This document shows, piece by piece, positions 1 to 7,424 of a stretch of 11,695 nucleotides of DNA; position 1 is the stretch's first letter; each line of letters starts with the position of its first letter. The DNA comes from JBEIUL01 sp044356865 (GTDB taxonomy: Bacteria > Planctomycetota > Phycisphaerae > Phycisphaerales > SM1A02): NCBI GenBank assembly GCA_044356865.1, contig JBIKVN010000091.1:1-11695 (forward strand), written 5' to 3'. The position numbers and the translations under genes are program-made. The notes beneath the pieces are model-generated. The model was given only the letters and a program-made list of their open reading frames with translations. It ran no database searches and was not told where the DNA came from.

Positions 1-440
1 AGCATCGGGGCCGGCAGCCGCCGGGCCGCCGCGCCGCCGACATATCGATAGAGCGGCTGGTTCGTGGCGTTCGCCGCGGCGTGGGCGACCGCGAGCGAGA
101 CGCCGAGCGTCGCGTTCGCGCCGAGCTTCGCCTTGTTCGCGGTGCCGTCGAGGGCGAGGACCGCCCGGTCGATCGCGACCTGGTCGCGGGCGTCCATCCC
201 GAAGATCGCCGGGGCGATCGCGTCGTTCACGTTCCGCACCGCCTTCGCCACGCCCTTCCCGAGCCAACGCTTCTTGTCGCCGTCACGCAGCTCGACCGCC
301 TCGTGCTCGCCGGTGCTCGCCCCGCTCGGCACCGCGGCGCGGCCGCTCGCCCCGCCGTCGAGCATGACCTCGCACTCGAGGGTCGGGTTGCCACGGGAGT
401 CGAGGACCTGGCGGGCGTGCACGTACTCGATGTCGAACAT
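1..440 (-). CDS. eno: Enolase, N-terminal part (cut by window edge)
   Basis: Enolase converts 2-phosphoglycerate to phosphoenolpyruvate in glycolysis; it is cytoplasmic and Mg-dependent. Only the first 146 of the usual 420-430 residues are present, because the gene runs off the left edge. Diagnostic N-terminal family blocks are clear: DSRGNPT near residue 14, the mobile active-site loop PSGASTG near residue 38, then ELRDGDK, LGKGV and the later GANATLGVSLA block. The ATG at 438-440 is chosen because the family starts a few residues before this first strand. A GAGG (447-450) lies 6 bases upstream as a plausible ribosome binding site. A dehydrogenase gene ends 93 bases upstream on the same strand. 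A TACATT hexamer at 512-517 may be its own promoter. Identification is secure. Confidence 0.96.
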   Translation of the reverse strand, partial: MFDIEYVHARQVLDSRGNPTLECEVMLDGGASGRAAVPSGASTGEHEAVELRDGDKKRWLGKGVAKAVRNVNDAIAPAIFGMDARDQVAIDRAVLALDGTANKAKLGANATLGVSLAVAHAAANATNQPLYRYVGGAAARRLPAPM

Positions 441-446
441 GGGGGG

Positions 447-450
447 CCTC
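447..450 (-). promoter_or_regulatory. Ribosome binding site of eno
   Basis: GAGG on the minus strand, 6 bases before the enolase ATG. It is worth noting because most genes in this window lack any Shine-Dalgarno sequence. Confidence 0.5.
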
Positions 451-511
451 GGGGAACGGGGACGGGAAGCGAAACCGGCGGAGGGGAAAGATCGGCCCGA
501 AAAGGGTCGGG

Positions 512-517
512 AATGTA
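512..517 (-). promoter_or_regulatory. Possible -10 element of eno
   Basis: TACATT reads on the minus strand in the 93-base gap (441-533) between the dehydrogenase stop and eno. It would start transcription near 505 and give a leader of about 65 bases. No good -35 is visible. A 5-base inverted repeat (CCCGA/TCGGG, 496-511) lies right beside it, but has no T-run and is too weak to call a terminator. Nothing else is seen in this gap. Confidence 0.3.
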
Positions 518-533
518 CCCAACGCGGCCGGAT

Positions 534-1499
534 TCACCCCGGCCCGGCGTCGGCCGGGGCCGGGAATCGGGGGCGCCGCCCCGAGAGCACCTCGACCAGG
601 TCCTTCACCACCCAGCTCATGTTGTCGAGGGCGGTGAGGGTCCGGCTCGCCAGGTGCGGCGCGAGATGGGCGTTCGGCAGGGAGATCAGCCGCGAATCCT
701 CGCCGAACGGCTCGGGATCGTGGACATCGAGCAGGGCGGTCGCGGCCGGATTGAGCTCGAGCCACGCGGCGAGATCGGCCTCGTCAATGACCATGCCGCG
801 GCTGGTGTTGAGGAGGACCGCGTCGGGCTTGAGAAGCGCCAGCAGCGGTCCCGCGACCAGATGGCGGTTCGACGGCCGCCCGTCGACATGCACCGAAAGC
901 ACGTCCGACTCGCGGAAGAGCTCGTCGAGCGGGACCGGCCGGGCCCCCATCCGCTCGTCGTCGGGGATTCCCAGCAGGTCGTGGAAGATCACCTCGAAGC
1001 CGATCGCCGAGGCGACCTGCGCGACCCGCTTCCCGATGCGGCCAAGCCCGAGGATTCCGAGCGTGAGTTCGTTCATCTGCCAGAGGCCGACGACCTCCTC
1101 GCGCAGCTCGTCCCACTCCTCGCGGCTGACCGCGTGGTCGAGAAAGAGCCGGGGCCGCAGGGCGTCGCAGAGGAGGCAGGTCACGTATTCGACCACCGCC
1201 TGGGTGTTCGCCTCGGGGGTGTGCACGACCTCGACCCCGCGGGCCCGGCACGCCGCGAGATCGATGTTGTCGAGCCCGACGCCCGCCCGGCCCACGCAGC
1301 GCAGCCGGGGCAGCGACTCGAGCAGCGTCGCATCGACCCGCGTGTAGGTGCGCACCACGAGTCCCTCGGCCCGGCCGCACGCGTCCTCGAACGCCGGCTC
1401 GCCGGGCTGGGCCTCGACCGTCTCGCACCGTGCGGCCAACCACCCGAGGGCCTGGCCCGAGAGGTGTTCGCTGACGAGGACGACGGGGCGATCCGGCAC
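534..1499 (-). CDS. D-isomer specific 2-hydroxyacid dehydrogenase (phosphoglycerate dehydrogenase-like)
   Basis: 321-residue NAD-dependent dehydrogenase of the D-2-hydroxyacid family, cytoplasmic. The substrate-binding domain carries RAGVGLDNID (71-80) and HTPEANTQAVVEYV (93-106), both close to phosphoglycerate dehydrogenase. The Rossmann domain has GLGRIG (151-156) and an acidic Asp174 after the next strand, which fits NAD rather than NADP. The family catalytic triad is present: Arg234 in NTSRG, Glu263 in DPEP, His282 in APH. There is no C-terminal ACT regulatory domain, so it is a short form. The start is a GTG: an in-frame stop (TGA, 1506-1508) lies just upstream, so no longer start exists. 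No Shine-Dalgarno is visible, but TATCGT ends 8 bases before the GTG. Its position beside enolase suits a 3-phosphoglycerate-using enzyme (serine synthesis), but that is inference. Other 2-ketoacid reductases of the family are possible, so no symbol is given. Confidence 0.9.
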   Translation of the reverse strand: MPDRPVVLVSEHLSGQALGWLAARCETVEAQPGEPAFEDACGRAEGLVVRTYTRVDATLLESLPRLRCVGRAGVGLDNIDLAACRARGVEVVHTPEANTQAVVEYVTCLLCDALRPRLFLDHAVSREEWDELREEVVGLWQMNELTLGILGLGRIGKRVAQVASAIGFEVIFHDLLGIPDDERMGARPVPLDELFRESDVLSVHVDGRPSNRHLVAGPLLALLKPDAVLLNTSRGMVIDEADLAAWLELNPAATALLDVHDPEPFGEDSRLISLPNAHLAPHLASRTLTALDNMSWVVKDLVEVLSGRRPRFPAPADAGPG

Positions 1500-1507
1500 G
1501 GGCGGTC

Positions 1508-1513
1508 ACGATA
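1508..1513 (-). promoter_or_regulatory. Putative -10 for leaderless dehydrogenase transcript
   Basis: TATCGT on the minus strand, 8 bases from the GTG start. A -10 here would place transcription start at or within two bases of the start codon. No clear -35 is visible. It belongs to the recurring TANNNT-near-start pattern of this window. Confidence 0.45.
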
Positions 1514-1627
1514 GCCGGGCCGATGGTTCCGGGACCTCCCGGCCGGGCCCGGGCGATCCGCGGACGCCGGACGGTCGGCGCGATCCGAACCCGGGGCGGC
1601 CGATTAGCGTTTCCGCGGCATCCACCG

Positions 1628-1656
1628 TTGGACCCGGCCGCGGCCGGTGGTACGGT
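1628..1656 (+). promoter_or_regulatory. Putative sigma70-type promoter of the subtilase-like gene
   Basis: TTGGAC (1628-1633) and TACGGT (1651-1656) are separated by 17 bases, the optimal spacing of a housekeeping promoter. Transcription would start near 1663, giving a leader of roughly 18 bases that holds the ribosome binding site. The rest of the divergent gap (1500-1680) holds the opposite-strand TATCGT element and no recognisable gene. Confidence 0.5.
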
Positions 1657-1666
1657 GGCTCCAACC

Positions 1667-1673
1667 GAAGAGG
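1667..1673 (+). promoter_or_regulatory. Ribosome binding site of the subtilase-like gene
   Basis: GAAGAGG lies 7 bases before the ATG at 1681. It fixes the start there, although the frame stays open upstream to 1348. The signal peptide also begins at this ATG. Confidence 0.65.
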
Positions 1674-1680
1674 CGCCTGC

Positions 1681-3249
1681 ATGAATCGAACTCCCGTCCG
1701 GCCGGCTGCGCTCGGCCTCCTGCTCGTCTCGATCTCGCTGCCCGCCGTTCCCGCGGCCGGCGATGTCTTTGCCGACATCGGCTACACCGCCCTCGTCGCC
1801 CGGCTCGGGGCGGCCAATGTCCCGACCGGGGCCGGCATCGGGTGCGGCCAGGTCGAGGCGCAGGAATCGACCGGCAACTTCGGCCCCAACGCCGCGAATC
1901 CGCAGTTCGCGGGCAAGACCTTCACGCCGATGAGCGGTCCGTTCGGCTCGAGCTCGCACGCCACGACGGTCGGGCAGAATCTCTACGGCCTTTCCGGCAG
2001 CATCGCCCCCGGCGTGAACTCGATCTGGATCTGGGAGGCGGGCAACTGGGCGACGACCGGGTACCTGCGGACGAACGCGACCGGACAGGTCCCGGCGACG
2101 CCGCCGTCGAGCTCGATGCGGATCATCAACAACAGCTGGATCGGCGACTTCGGGTCGTCGACCACCAACAACAACGCGCTCCGCCGCCTCGACTTCGCGA
2201 TCGTCCGCGACAACCTCGTCGTGGTGAACGGCACGAACAACGGCGCCGGCTCGGTCTCCCAGCCGCTCGTGGCCTACGGCTACAACGGCATCACCGTCGG
2301 CGTGATGGGCGGGGCCCACGCGAACGGCCTGACGCCGGCCGGGCTCGACGGCCCGAACCGCCGCAAGCCCGACCTGGTAGCGCCGAACTCGTTCACGAGC
2401 TTCTCGACGCCGGTGGTCGGCGCCGCGGCGGCCCTCCTGCTCGAGACGGCGGCGACCTTCCCGGGTCTCGCCGGCAACGCGAACGCGGCGTCGAACCTCG
2501 CGATCAAGGCGAGCCTTCTCGCGGGCACGACGCACCGCGCCGCATGGACCAACTCGCCCGCGACCTCGGGCCCGACCCGCGGCAGCACCGCGACTCCGCT
2601 CGACCCGCTGTGGGGCGCCGACCTCCTGAACATCGACCGCAGCCACTGGATCCTGACCGGTCTCGAGCGGGACGGCTCGGTCACGCCGCCGCTCTCGCCG
2701 AACGCCGGGAGCCGCGGCTGGGACCTCGTGCCGACGATGGCCCCGTCGACGAGCCAGTGGTGGCGGTTCCGGGTGCACGCGACGATTCCCGAGCTCAGCG
2801 TCCTCGCGACCTGGCATCGCTCGGTCACGAACACCTTCGGCTCGTTCAACCTGCAGGACTTCGATCTGGCGCTGTGGCGGGTCACGCCGGAAGGCGGCCT
2901 GGCCCCGCTGGTCGGGGATCCGGGCGTCGGCTTCTTCGCCTCGGGCAATGTCGAGAGCGCCAGCACGATCGACAACGTCGAGCACCTCTTCGTGCGCGGC
3001 CTCGTGGCCGGTGACTACCTCGTCGAACTTCGCCGCAAGCTGGGCACGCAGACGGCGCTGCCCGTCGCGATCGCCTGGTGGATGCCGCCGACCGCCGATC
3101 CGGCCGACCTCGACGGCGACGGCGCGGTCGGGGCGGCGGACCTCGCGATCCTGCTCGGGCAGTGGGGCGGTCCGGGTTCGGGCGACCTCGACGGCGACGG
3201 CTCGGTCGGCGCGGCCGACCTCGCGGTCCTGCTCGGGGCCTGGGGCTGA
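1681..3249 (+). CDS. Secreted subtilase (S8)-like protein with C-terminal dockerin-type repeats
   Basis: 522-residue exported protein. Residues 1-26 form a signal peptide (basic start, hydrophobic core, PAAG end). Residues about 45-320 keep the layout of an S8 subtilisin-like peptidase. The catalytic His appears as His93 in SHATTVG, the oxyanion Asn as Asn187 in GTNNG, and the Ser as Ser240 in TSFSTP, followed by a hydrophobic helix as in true subtilases. WGADLLN (311-317) matches the usual C-terminal G-G-L-N block. The Asp of the triad seems replaced by Glu59 in GQVEA, and the Gly before the catalytic TS is Phe. Activity is therefore uncertain. A beta-rich region (about 330-470) resembling a prepeptidase-type C-terminal domain follows. 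Residues 476-522 are two near-identical dockerin-like repeats ending exactly at the stop. The ATG is chosen for its signal peptide and Shine-Dalgarno. It likely acts outside the cytoplasm; substrate unknown. Confidence 0.82.
   Translation: MNRTPVRPAALGLLLVSISLPAVPAAGDVFADIGYTALVARLGAANVPTGAGIGCGQVEAQESTGNFGPNAANPQFAGKTFTPMSGPFGSSSHATTVGQNLYGLSGSIAPGVNSIWIWEAGNWATTGYLRTNATGQVPATPPSSSMRIINNSWIGDFGSSTTNNNALRRLDFAIVRDNLVVVNGTNNGAGSVSQPLVAYGYNGITVGVMGGAHANGLTPAGLDGPNRRKPDLVAPNSFTSFSTPVVGAAAALLLETAATFPGLAGNANAASNLAIKASLLAGTTHRAAWTNSPATSGPTRGSTATPLDPLWGADLLNIDRSHWILTGLERDGSVTPPLSPNAGSRGWDLVPTMAPSTSQWWRFRVHATIPELSVLATWHRSVTNTFGSFNLQDFDLALWRVTPEGGLAPLVGDPGVGFFASGNVESASTIDNVEHLFVRGLVAGDYLVELRRKLGTQTALPVAIAWWMPPTADPADLDGDGAVGAADLAILLGQWGGPGSGDLDGDGSVGAADLAVLLGAWG
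3106..3246 (+). repeat. Two tandem dockerin-type calcium-binding-like repeats
   Basis: Two 63-base units (3106-3168 and 3184-3246) separated by 15 bases encode 21-residue copies of the pattern DLDGDG-VGAADLA-LLG-WG. The DNA copies differ at only about seven positions. The D-x-D-G-D-G start resembles an EF-hand loop and type I dockerins. In planctomycetes such ends are common on secreted proteins, usually without known cohesins. They may serve in protein anchoring or sorting; that role is inferred. Confidence 0.85.
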
Positions 3250-3257
3250 GCCGCGGG

Positions 3258-3263
3258 TAGCAT
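3258..3263 (+). promoter_or_regulatory. Putative -10 close to the permease start
   Basis: TAGCAT lies 9 bases before the permease ATG, in the 23-base gap after the subtilase-like gene. No Shine-Dalgarno and no -35 are visible. Transcription from here would give a leader of about 0 to 3 bases. The permease could instead be read through from the upstream gene. Confidence 0.35.
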
Positions 3264-3272
3264 CCCGGGCCC

Positions 3273-5066
3273 ATGAGGCCTCGTCCCGGCCAGTATGTCC
3301 TGCTTGCGGCCCTGCTCGCGTTCCTCGCGGCGTTCCTCCTCTGGCCGATCTGGCTGACGGTGCGCGGGGCCTTCGTCGCCCCGGACGGATCGTTCAGCGC
3401 CTGGAGCGTCTTGCAGGTCTTCCGCGATCCCGTGCTGCGGGAAGGGCTGGTCAACTCGCTGCTGATCGCGGTCTGCGTCACGACCCTCGCCACGACGATC
3501 GCGATGCCGCTCTCGCTGGTCGCCGCCCGTTGCGAGTGGCGGGGGAAGGCCCTGGTCAGCGCGCTCCTCCTCCTGCCGCTCGTCCTGCCGCCCTTCGTCG
3601 GGGCCCTCGGGGTGCGGCAGGTGCTCGGGCCCGGCGGGGCGGTGAACGCGTTCCTGCTCGACCTTGGCCTGATCGAGCGGCCGTTCGACCTCTTCACCGG
3701 CGGCGGCTTCTGGGTGGTGGTGGCCTTCGAAAGCCTCGCCCTCTTCCCGATCGTCTACCTGAACCTGGTCGCGGCGCTGGCGAACCTCGACCCGGCCCTC
3801 GAGGACGCCGCGACCATCGCCGGGGCCTCGCGATGGCGGCGGTTCCGCACCGTGACGCTGCCGCTCGTGCGGCCGGGGCTCTTCGCGGGGGCGACGATCG
3901 TGCTCGTCTGGAGCTTCACCGAGCTCGGCACGCCGCTCCTCTTCGAGTACCACCGCGTCACGCCGGTGCAGATCTTCAACGGCATCAAGGACATGGAGAA
4001 CTCGCGGCAGCCCTACGCGCTGACCGCGGTGATGCTCGCGACCGCGATCGCCCTCTACATCCTCGGGAAGACGCTCCTCGGCCGGGCCGGGGCCGCGATG
4101 CAGTCGCGGGCGGCGACCGGCAGCCGCACGCGGGCCCTCCGCGGGCGGCTCGCGGTGGGGGCGAATCTCCTCTTCCTCGGCGTGGCGGCCTTCGCGGCCC
4201 TGCCGTCGATCGCGGTGGTGCTCACGAGCGTCACCGTGCCCGGGCTCTGGTACGGCTCGGTGCTGCCGCAGGAATTCACGCTCGGGAACTTCACGACGGC
4301 CCTCACGCATCCGCTCAGCGCCGGGGCGATCCGCAACAGCCTCATCCTCGCCGGCCTCGCGGTGCTGCTCGATGTGGTGGTCGGGTTCGTCGCGGCGCGG
4401 CTCATCGTGCGCAGCCGCATCGCCGGCCGCTGGCTGCTCGACGCCCTCGTGATGCTGCCGCTGGCGGTGCCCGGCCTCGTGATGGCCTTCGGCTATGTCG
4501 CGATGACGCTCTCGTGGCCGTTCGCCGAGGCGACCGTGCCCGGCTGGCTGCTGCCGCTCGCGAACCTGCTGCCCGCGGGCCTCGTCGCCGGGATCTGCGA
4601 CGCCCCGCTCCGTGGCGTGGCCGACGTGCTCGGGGCCGACCCGAACCCGATGCCGCTCCTCGTGATGGCCTACGCGATCCGCCGCCTGCCGTACGTGGTG
4701 CGCTCGGCCGCGGCGGGCCTCGAGCAGACTTCGGTCGAGGTCGAGGAGGCGGCGACCGTCGCCGGCGCGGGGCGGTTCCTGCTGAACCGCCGCATCGTGC
4801 TGCCGCTGGTCTTCGCGAACCTCGTGGCGGGCGGCCTGCTCGCCTTCGCGTTCTCGATGCTCGAGGTCTCGGACTCGCTCATACTTGCCCAGCGCGAGCG
4901 CGACTACCCGATCACGAAGGCGATCTACACGCTGGCCGACCGGCTCGGCGACGGGCCGTATGTCGCGAGCGCCCTCGGCGTGTGGGGCATGGCGCTCCTC
5001 GCGACCTGCCTCCTCGGGGCGTCGATCGTGCTCGGGCGGAAGATGGGCGCGCTCTTCAGGGCGTGA
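3273..5066 (+). CDS. ABC transporter permease, two fused domains (iron(III)-type)
   Basis: 597-residue inner-membrane protein with two copies of the binding-protein-dependent permease domain in one chain, about 12 hydrophobic segments. Each half carries the EAA loop that docks the ATPase: LEDAATIAG near 176-184 followed by LPLVRPG, and VEEAATVAG near 490-498 followed by LPLVFANLVAGG. The stretch PPFVGALGVRQVLGPGG (107-122) and the fused architecture resemble FbpB/SfuB-type iron(III) permeases. Related fused permeases also serve thiamine or polyamine-like substrates, so the substrate is only suggested. No ATPase or periplasmic binding protein lies next to it, so its partners must be encoded elsewhere. 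The ATG is the first codon before transmembrane segment 1 and has no Shine-Dalgarno. The stop lies inside the end of the convergent DUF885 gene (11-base tail overlap). Confidence 0.9.
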   Translation: MRPRPGQYVLLAALLAFLAAFLLWPIWLTVRGAFVAPDGSFSAWSVLQVFRDPVLREGLVNSLLIAVCVTTLATTIAMPLSLVAARCEWRGKALVSALLLLPLVLPPFVGALGVRQVLGPGGAVNAFLLDLGLIERPFDLFTGGGFWVVVAFESLALFPIVYLNLVAALANLDPALEDAATIAGASRWRRFRTVTLPLVRPGLFAGATIVLVWSFTELGTPLLFEYHRVTPVQIFNGIKDMENSRQPYALTAVMLATAIALYILGKTLLGRAGAAMQSRAATGSRTRALRGRLAVGANLLFLGVAAFAALPSIAVVLTSVTVPGLWYGSVLPQEFTLGNFTTALTHPLSAGAIRNSLILAGLAVLLDVVVGFVAARLIVRSRIAGRWLLDALVMLPLAVPGLVMAFGYVAMTLSWPFAEATVPGWLLPLANLLPAGLVAGICDAPLRGVADVLGADPNPMPLLVMAYAIRRLPYVVRSAAAGLEQTSVEVEEAATVAGAGRFLLNRRIVLPLVFANLVAGGLLAFAFSMLEVSDSLILAQRERDYPITKAIYTLADRLGDGPYVASALGVWGMALLATCLLGASIVLGRKMGALFRA

Positions 5067-6882
5067 TGGCAGCGGTCGGCGGGGTGGCCGCCTCGGCCGC
5101 GATCCACGCCCGCATCCGCTCCTCGAGCGTCACGAGCGGCAGCGGGCCGTCGGAAAGCAGCCGGTCGTGGAAGGCACGCAGCGAGAAGCGCTCGCCCAGC
5201 GCCGCCTCGGCCTCGGCCCGCAACCGCCGGATCGCCAGCTCGCCGAGCTTGTACGCGCACGCCTGCCCCGGCCAGGCGATGTAGCGGTCGATCTCGTTGC
5301 GGATGTTGAGTTCCGAGAGGGCGGTGTTCGCGAGCATGAAGTCGATCGCCCTCTCTCGGCTCCAGCCGAGGGCGTGCATGCCGGGATCGACGACCAGCCG
5401 GCACGAGCGCCACATCTCGTACAGCAGCCGCCCGAAGTCGTCGTAGGGGTCGGCGTAGAGCCCCATCTCGATCCCGAGCCGCTCGGCGTAGAGGGCCCAG
5501 CCCTCGACGAAGGCGGTCGAGGCGAGGTCCTTGCGGAAGTCGCGCACGCCGTCCAGTTCCTGGTGGAGCGAGATCTGCAGATGATGCCCCGGCACCGCCT
5601 CGTGCAGGGCGAGCGCGACCATCTCGTAGGTCGGCCGCTGGTCGAGGGCGTAGGTGTTCACCGCGAACCAGCCGGGATCGCCGTTCGGCAGGCTGCCCGG
5701 CTGGTAGTACGCGGTGGTCTGGGTCGGGGCGATGAACCGCGGCATCTCGCGCACGCCGTAGGGCAGCTGGGGAAGCCGCGAGAACAGCCGCGGCAGCCAC
5801 GGGTCGATGCGCTTGCAGAGCTCGCGGTAGCCCTCGACCAGTTCCTCGCCGCTCGTCGCGTAGAAGCGGGGGTCGGTCCGCAGGAAGCCGATGAACGCCG
5901 CGAAGAGCCCGTCATCGGCGAGTTTCGCCCGTTCCGGATCGGCCGCGTACCAGTCGGTGCGGCGGATGACCGCGAGCATCTCGCCGCGGATCCGCCTGAC
6001 CTCCGCCAGGCCGATCTCGTGGATCTCGCGGGCCGAAAGCCGCGTCGTGGTCTGCAGCTCGAGCCGGTAGGCGTAGTACGCCTCGCCGTCCGGGCCGTCG
6101 GTCGCGGCGATCGAGTCGCGGCAGCGGGGGAGATAGGCGTTCCGCACCCAGTCGGCCAGCGACGCGAACTCGGCCCGGATCCGCGGCATCACCTCGGTAT
6201 CGAAGGCCAGCGTGAGCTCGAGCCGTCGCGCCTCGGGCACCGAGGGCGGGAAGCGCAGGAACGGGTCGCGCAGCCGTTCGAGCCCGCCGGCGAGGGCCGC
6301 GTCGAACTGGGCGGGCACGCCGGCGAGGACGATCCGCGGCGGCACGCGGCCCTCCTCGATGCCCCGCCGCAGCATGTCTCGGGTGCCCAGCAGGTTGCCC
6401 GGCACCCACGAGAGCCGGCTCAGGTAATGCTCGTAGTCCTCGGTCCGCTCGAAGCGGCTCCGGTCGGCCAGCTGCGGCACCGACTGCTGCGGCCCGTGCA
6501 GCGGGCCGATCGCCTCCATCCAGTCGCCGGCGTCGAAGCCGCGGGTCGCGAGGTCGAGCTCGCGGACCAAGAGCGCGTGGTCGAGCCGGTCCGCCTCGGG
6601 CAGCTCCGCCGCTTCGAGCTCGCGAAGGTCGGTGAGGAAGAGCCGAAGCTGCGCGTCGCGACGACCGGCCGCGGCGATCGTCTTCTCGGTGATGCGCCCA
6701 GGGTCGCCCGGCCGGCCGCGGTCGCGGGCGAGCTCGGGGTACTCGTGGAACCGCCACGCGTCGTACTCCTCGACGATCCTCGTGAATGCCTCCGCCGGCG
6801 ACTCCTCGGGCGTTGCCGCGGGGGCGGCGGGGGATCCGGCGATCAGGATCGCGAACGCGAGGCAGGTTCCGGCAGGCTTCAT
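5056..6882 (-). CDS. Exported DUF885 family protein, putative zinc peptidase
   Basis: 608-residue protein of the DUF885 family, predicted metal-dependent peptidases usually secreted or periplasmic. Residues 1-23 look like a signal peptide (MKPAG start, hydrophobic core, APAA end). The signature HEAVPGHH (427-434) is the HExxH-type zinc site of this family. The downstream EGWALYAE (460-467) supplies the likely third ligand Glu. Length is typical. The frame stays open 29 codons upstream, but the ATG at 6880-6882 is preferred because the signal peptide starts there and TATGTT lies exactly 6 bases before it. No Shine-Dalgarno is visible. It ends tail-to-tail with the permease, overlapping it by 11 bases. 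Substrate and physiological role are unknown; peptide scavenging is a guess from the family. Confidence 0.92.
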   Translation of the reverse strand: MKPAGTCLAFAILIAGSPAAPAATPEESPAEAFTRIVEEYDAWRFHEYPELARDRGRPGDPGRITEKTIAAAGRRDAQLRLFLTDLRELEAAELPEADRLDHALLVRELDLATRGFDAGDWMEAIGPLHGPQQSVPQLADRSRFERTEDYEHYLSRLSWVPGNLLGTRDMLRRGIEEGRVPPRIVLAGVPAQFDAALAGGLERLRDPFLRFPPSVPEARRLELTLAFDTEVMPRIRAEFASLADWVRNAYLPRCRDSIAATDGPDGEAYYAYRLELQTTTRLSAREIHEIGLAEVRRIRGEMLAVIRRTDWYAADPERAKLADDGLFAAFIGFLRTDPRFYATSGEELVEGYRELCKRIDPWLPRLFSRLPQLPYGVREMPRFIAPTQTTAYYQPGSLPNGDPGWFAVNTYALDQRPTYEMVALALHEAVPGHHLQISLHQELDGVRDFRKDLASTAFVEGWALYAERLGIEMGLYADPYDDFGRLLYEMWRSCRLVVDPGMHALGWSRERAIDFMLANTALSELNIRNEIDRYIAWPGQACAYKLGELAIRRLRAEAEAALGERFSLRAFHDRLLSDGPLPLVTLEERMRAWIAAEAATPPTAAITP

Positions 6883-6888
6883 GCCGGG

Positions 6889-6894
6889 AACATA
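6889..6894 (-). promoter_or_regulatory. Putative -10 of leaderless DUF885 transcript
   Basis: TATGTT on the minus strand, exactly 6 bases from the ATG, which would place the +1 on the A of the start codon. It sits in the 68-base divergent gap 6883-6950, facing the opposite promoter at 6925-6933. Confidence 0.5.
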
Positions 6895-6924
6895 CCCCGC
6901 CGCGACCGGGCGCCGCGGCCGGTC

Positions 6925-6933
6925 TGCTACCCT
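6925..6933 (+). promoter_or_regulatory. Putative extended -10 of the ACT-domain gene
   Basis: TGCTACCCT fits an extended -10 (TG, one base, TANNNT). It lies 17 bases before the ATG at 6951 and would give a leader of about 10 bases with no Shine-Dalgarno. No -35 is visible. Confidence 0.4.
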
Positions 6934-6950
6934 CCGCCGCCGTTCCGCCC

Positions 6951-7421
6951 ATGAGCCGCGCCACCCCACCCGAGACCGAGCTGGGCTACTCCCCGCCCGT
7001 GGTGCGGCAGTTCAGCGTTTTTCTCGACAACCGGGTGGGCAAGCTGCTCGACCTCCTGCAGCTCTTCGACGAGACGCCCGAGGTGGTGCTGCGGGCCTTC
7101 AGCATCCACGACTCCTCCGACCACGCGGTGGTGCGGCTCATCCTCGACAACGCGGACGCGGCGCGGCTGCTCTTGCGGCGCCGCCAGTTCAGCTTCAGCG
7201 AGAACGATGTCCTCGTGGTCGAGCTCGAGGGAAAGCTCGGGCTGACCCAGGTCTGCCTCTTCCTGCTCGGGGCGGAACTGAACATCCGCTTCTCGTACCC
7301 GGTGATGCCGGGCAAGCGCGGCATGGCCACCATCGCCCTCAGCGTCGACGACAACCAGCTCGCGGGGCAGATCCTGCGCCGCAAGGGATTCACGCTGCTC
7401 GGCGAGGAAGAGCTGACCTGA
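6951..7421 (+). CDS. Small tandem ACT-domain protein
   Basis: 156-residue cytoplasmic protein. Residues about 18-85 begin QFSVFLDNRVGKLLDLLQLFDE and continue to a VVRLIL strand; this is the strand-helix-strand opening of an ACT domain with the L-NR-G-L turn typical of amino-acid-binding ACT modules. A second, less typical ACT repeat follows (about 92-150, LVVELEGKLGLTQVCLFLLGAELNI then ATIALSVDDNQLAGQILRRKGF). It lacks any catalytic domain. It is therefore likely a free-standing regulatory or ligand-sensing subunit, as seen for small ACT proteins in planctomycetes and other bacteria; its partner is not evident. The ATG is chosen because it precedes the domain and follows a promoter-like TGCTACCCT. 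The convergent CDGSH gene stops 3 bases after its end. Confidence 0.82.
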   Translation: MSRATPPETELGYSPPVVRQFSVFLDNRVGKLLDLLQLFDETPEVVLRAFSIHDSSDHAVVRLILDNADAARLLLRRRQFSFSENDVLVVELEGKLGLTQVCLFLLGAELNIRFSYPVMPGKRGMATIALSVDDNQLAGQILRRKGFTLLGEEELT

Positions 7422-7424
7422 AGC

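Noticed and set aside
496..511. Terminator between the dehydrogenase and eno
   Set aside because: The stem is only 5 bases and no T-run follows on the minus strand.
784..2985. Long minus-strand open frame (733 codons)
   Set aside because: It lies antisense to the dehydrogenase and subtilase-like genes in another frame, is Arg/Gly/Ala-rich and shows no domain. It is an artefact of few stop codons at high G+C.
2948..5284. Long plus-strand open frame (778 codons) over the permease
   Set aside because: Out of frame with the well-supported permease and composed of Arg/Pro/Ala runs without family motifs.
4885..6954. Plus-strand open frame (689 codons) opposite the DUF885 gene
   Set aside because: The opposite strand encodes HEAVPGHH and a signal peptide. 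This frame is its mirror, with low-complexity charged sequence.
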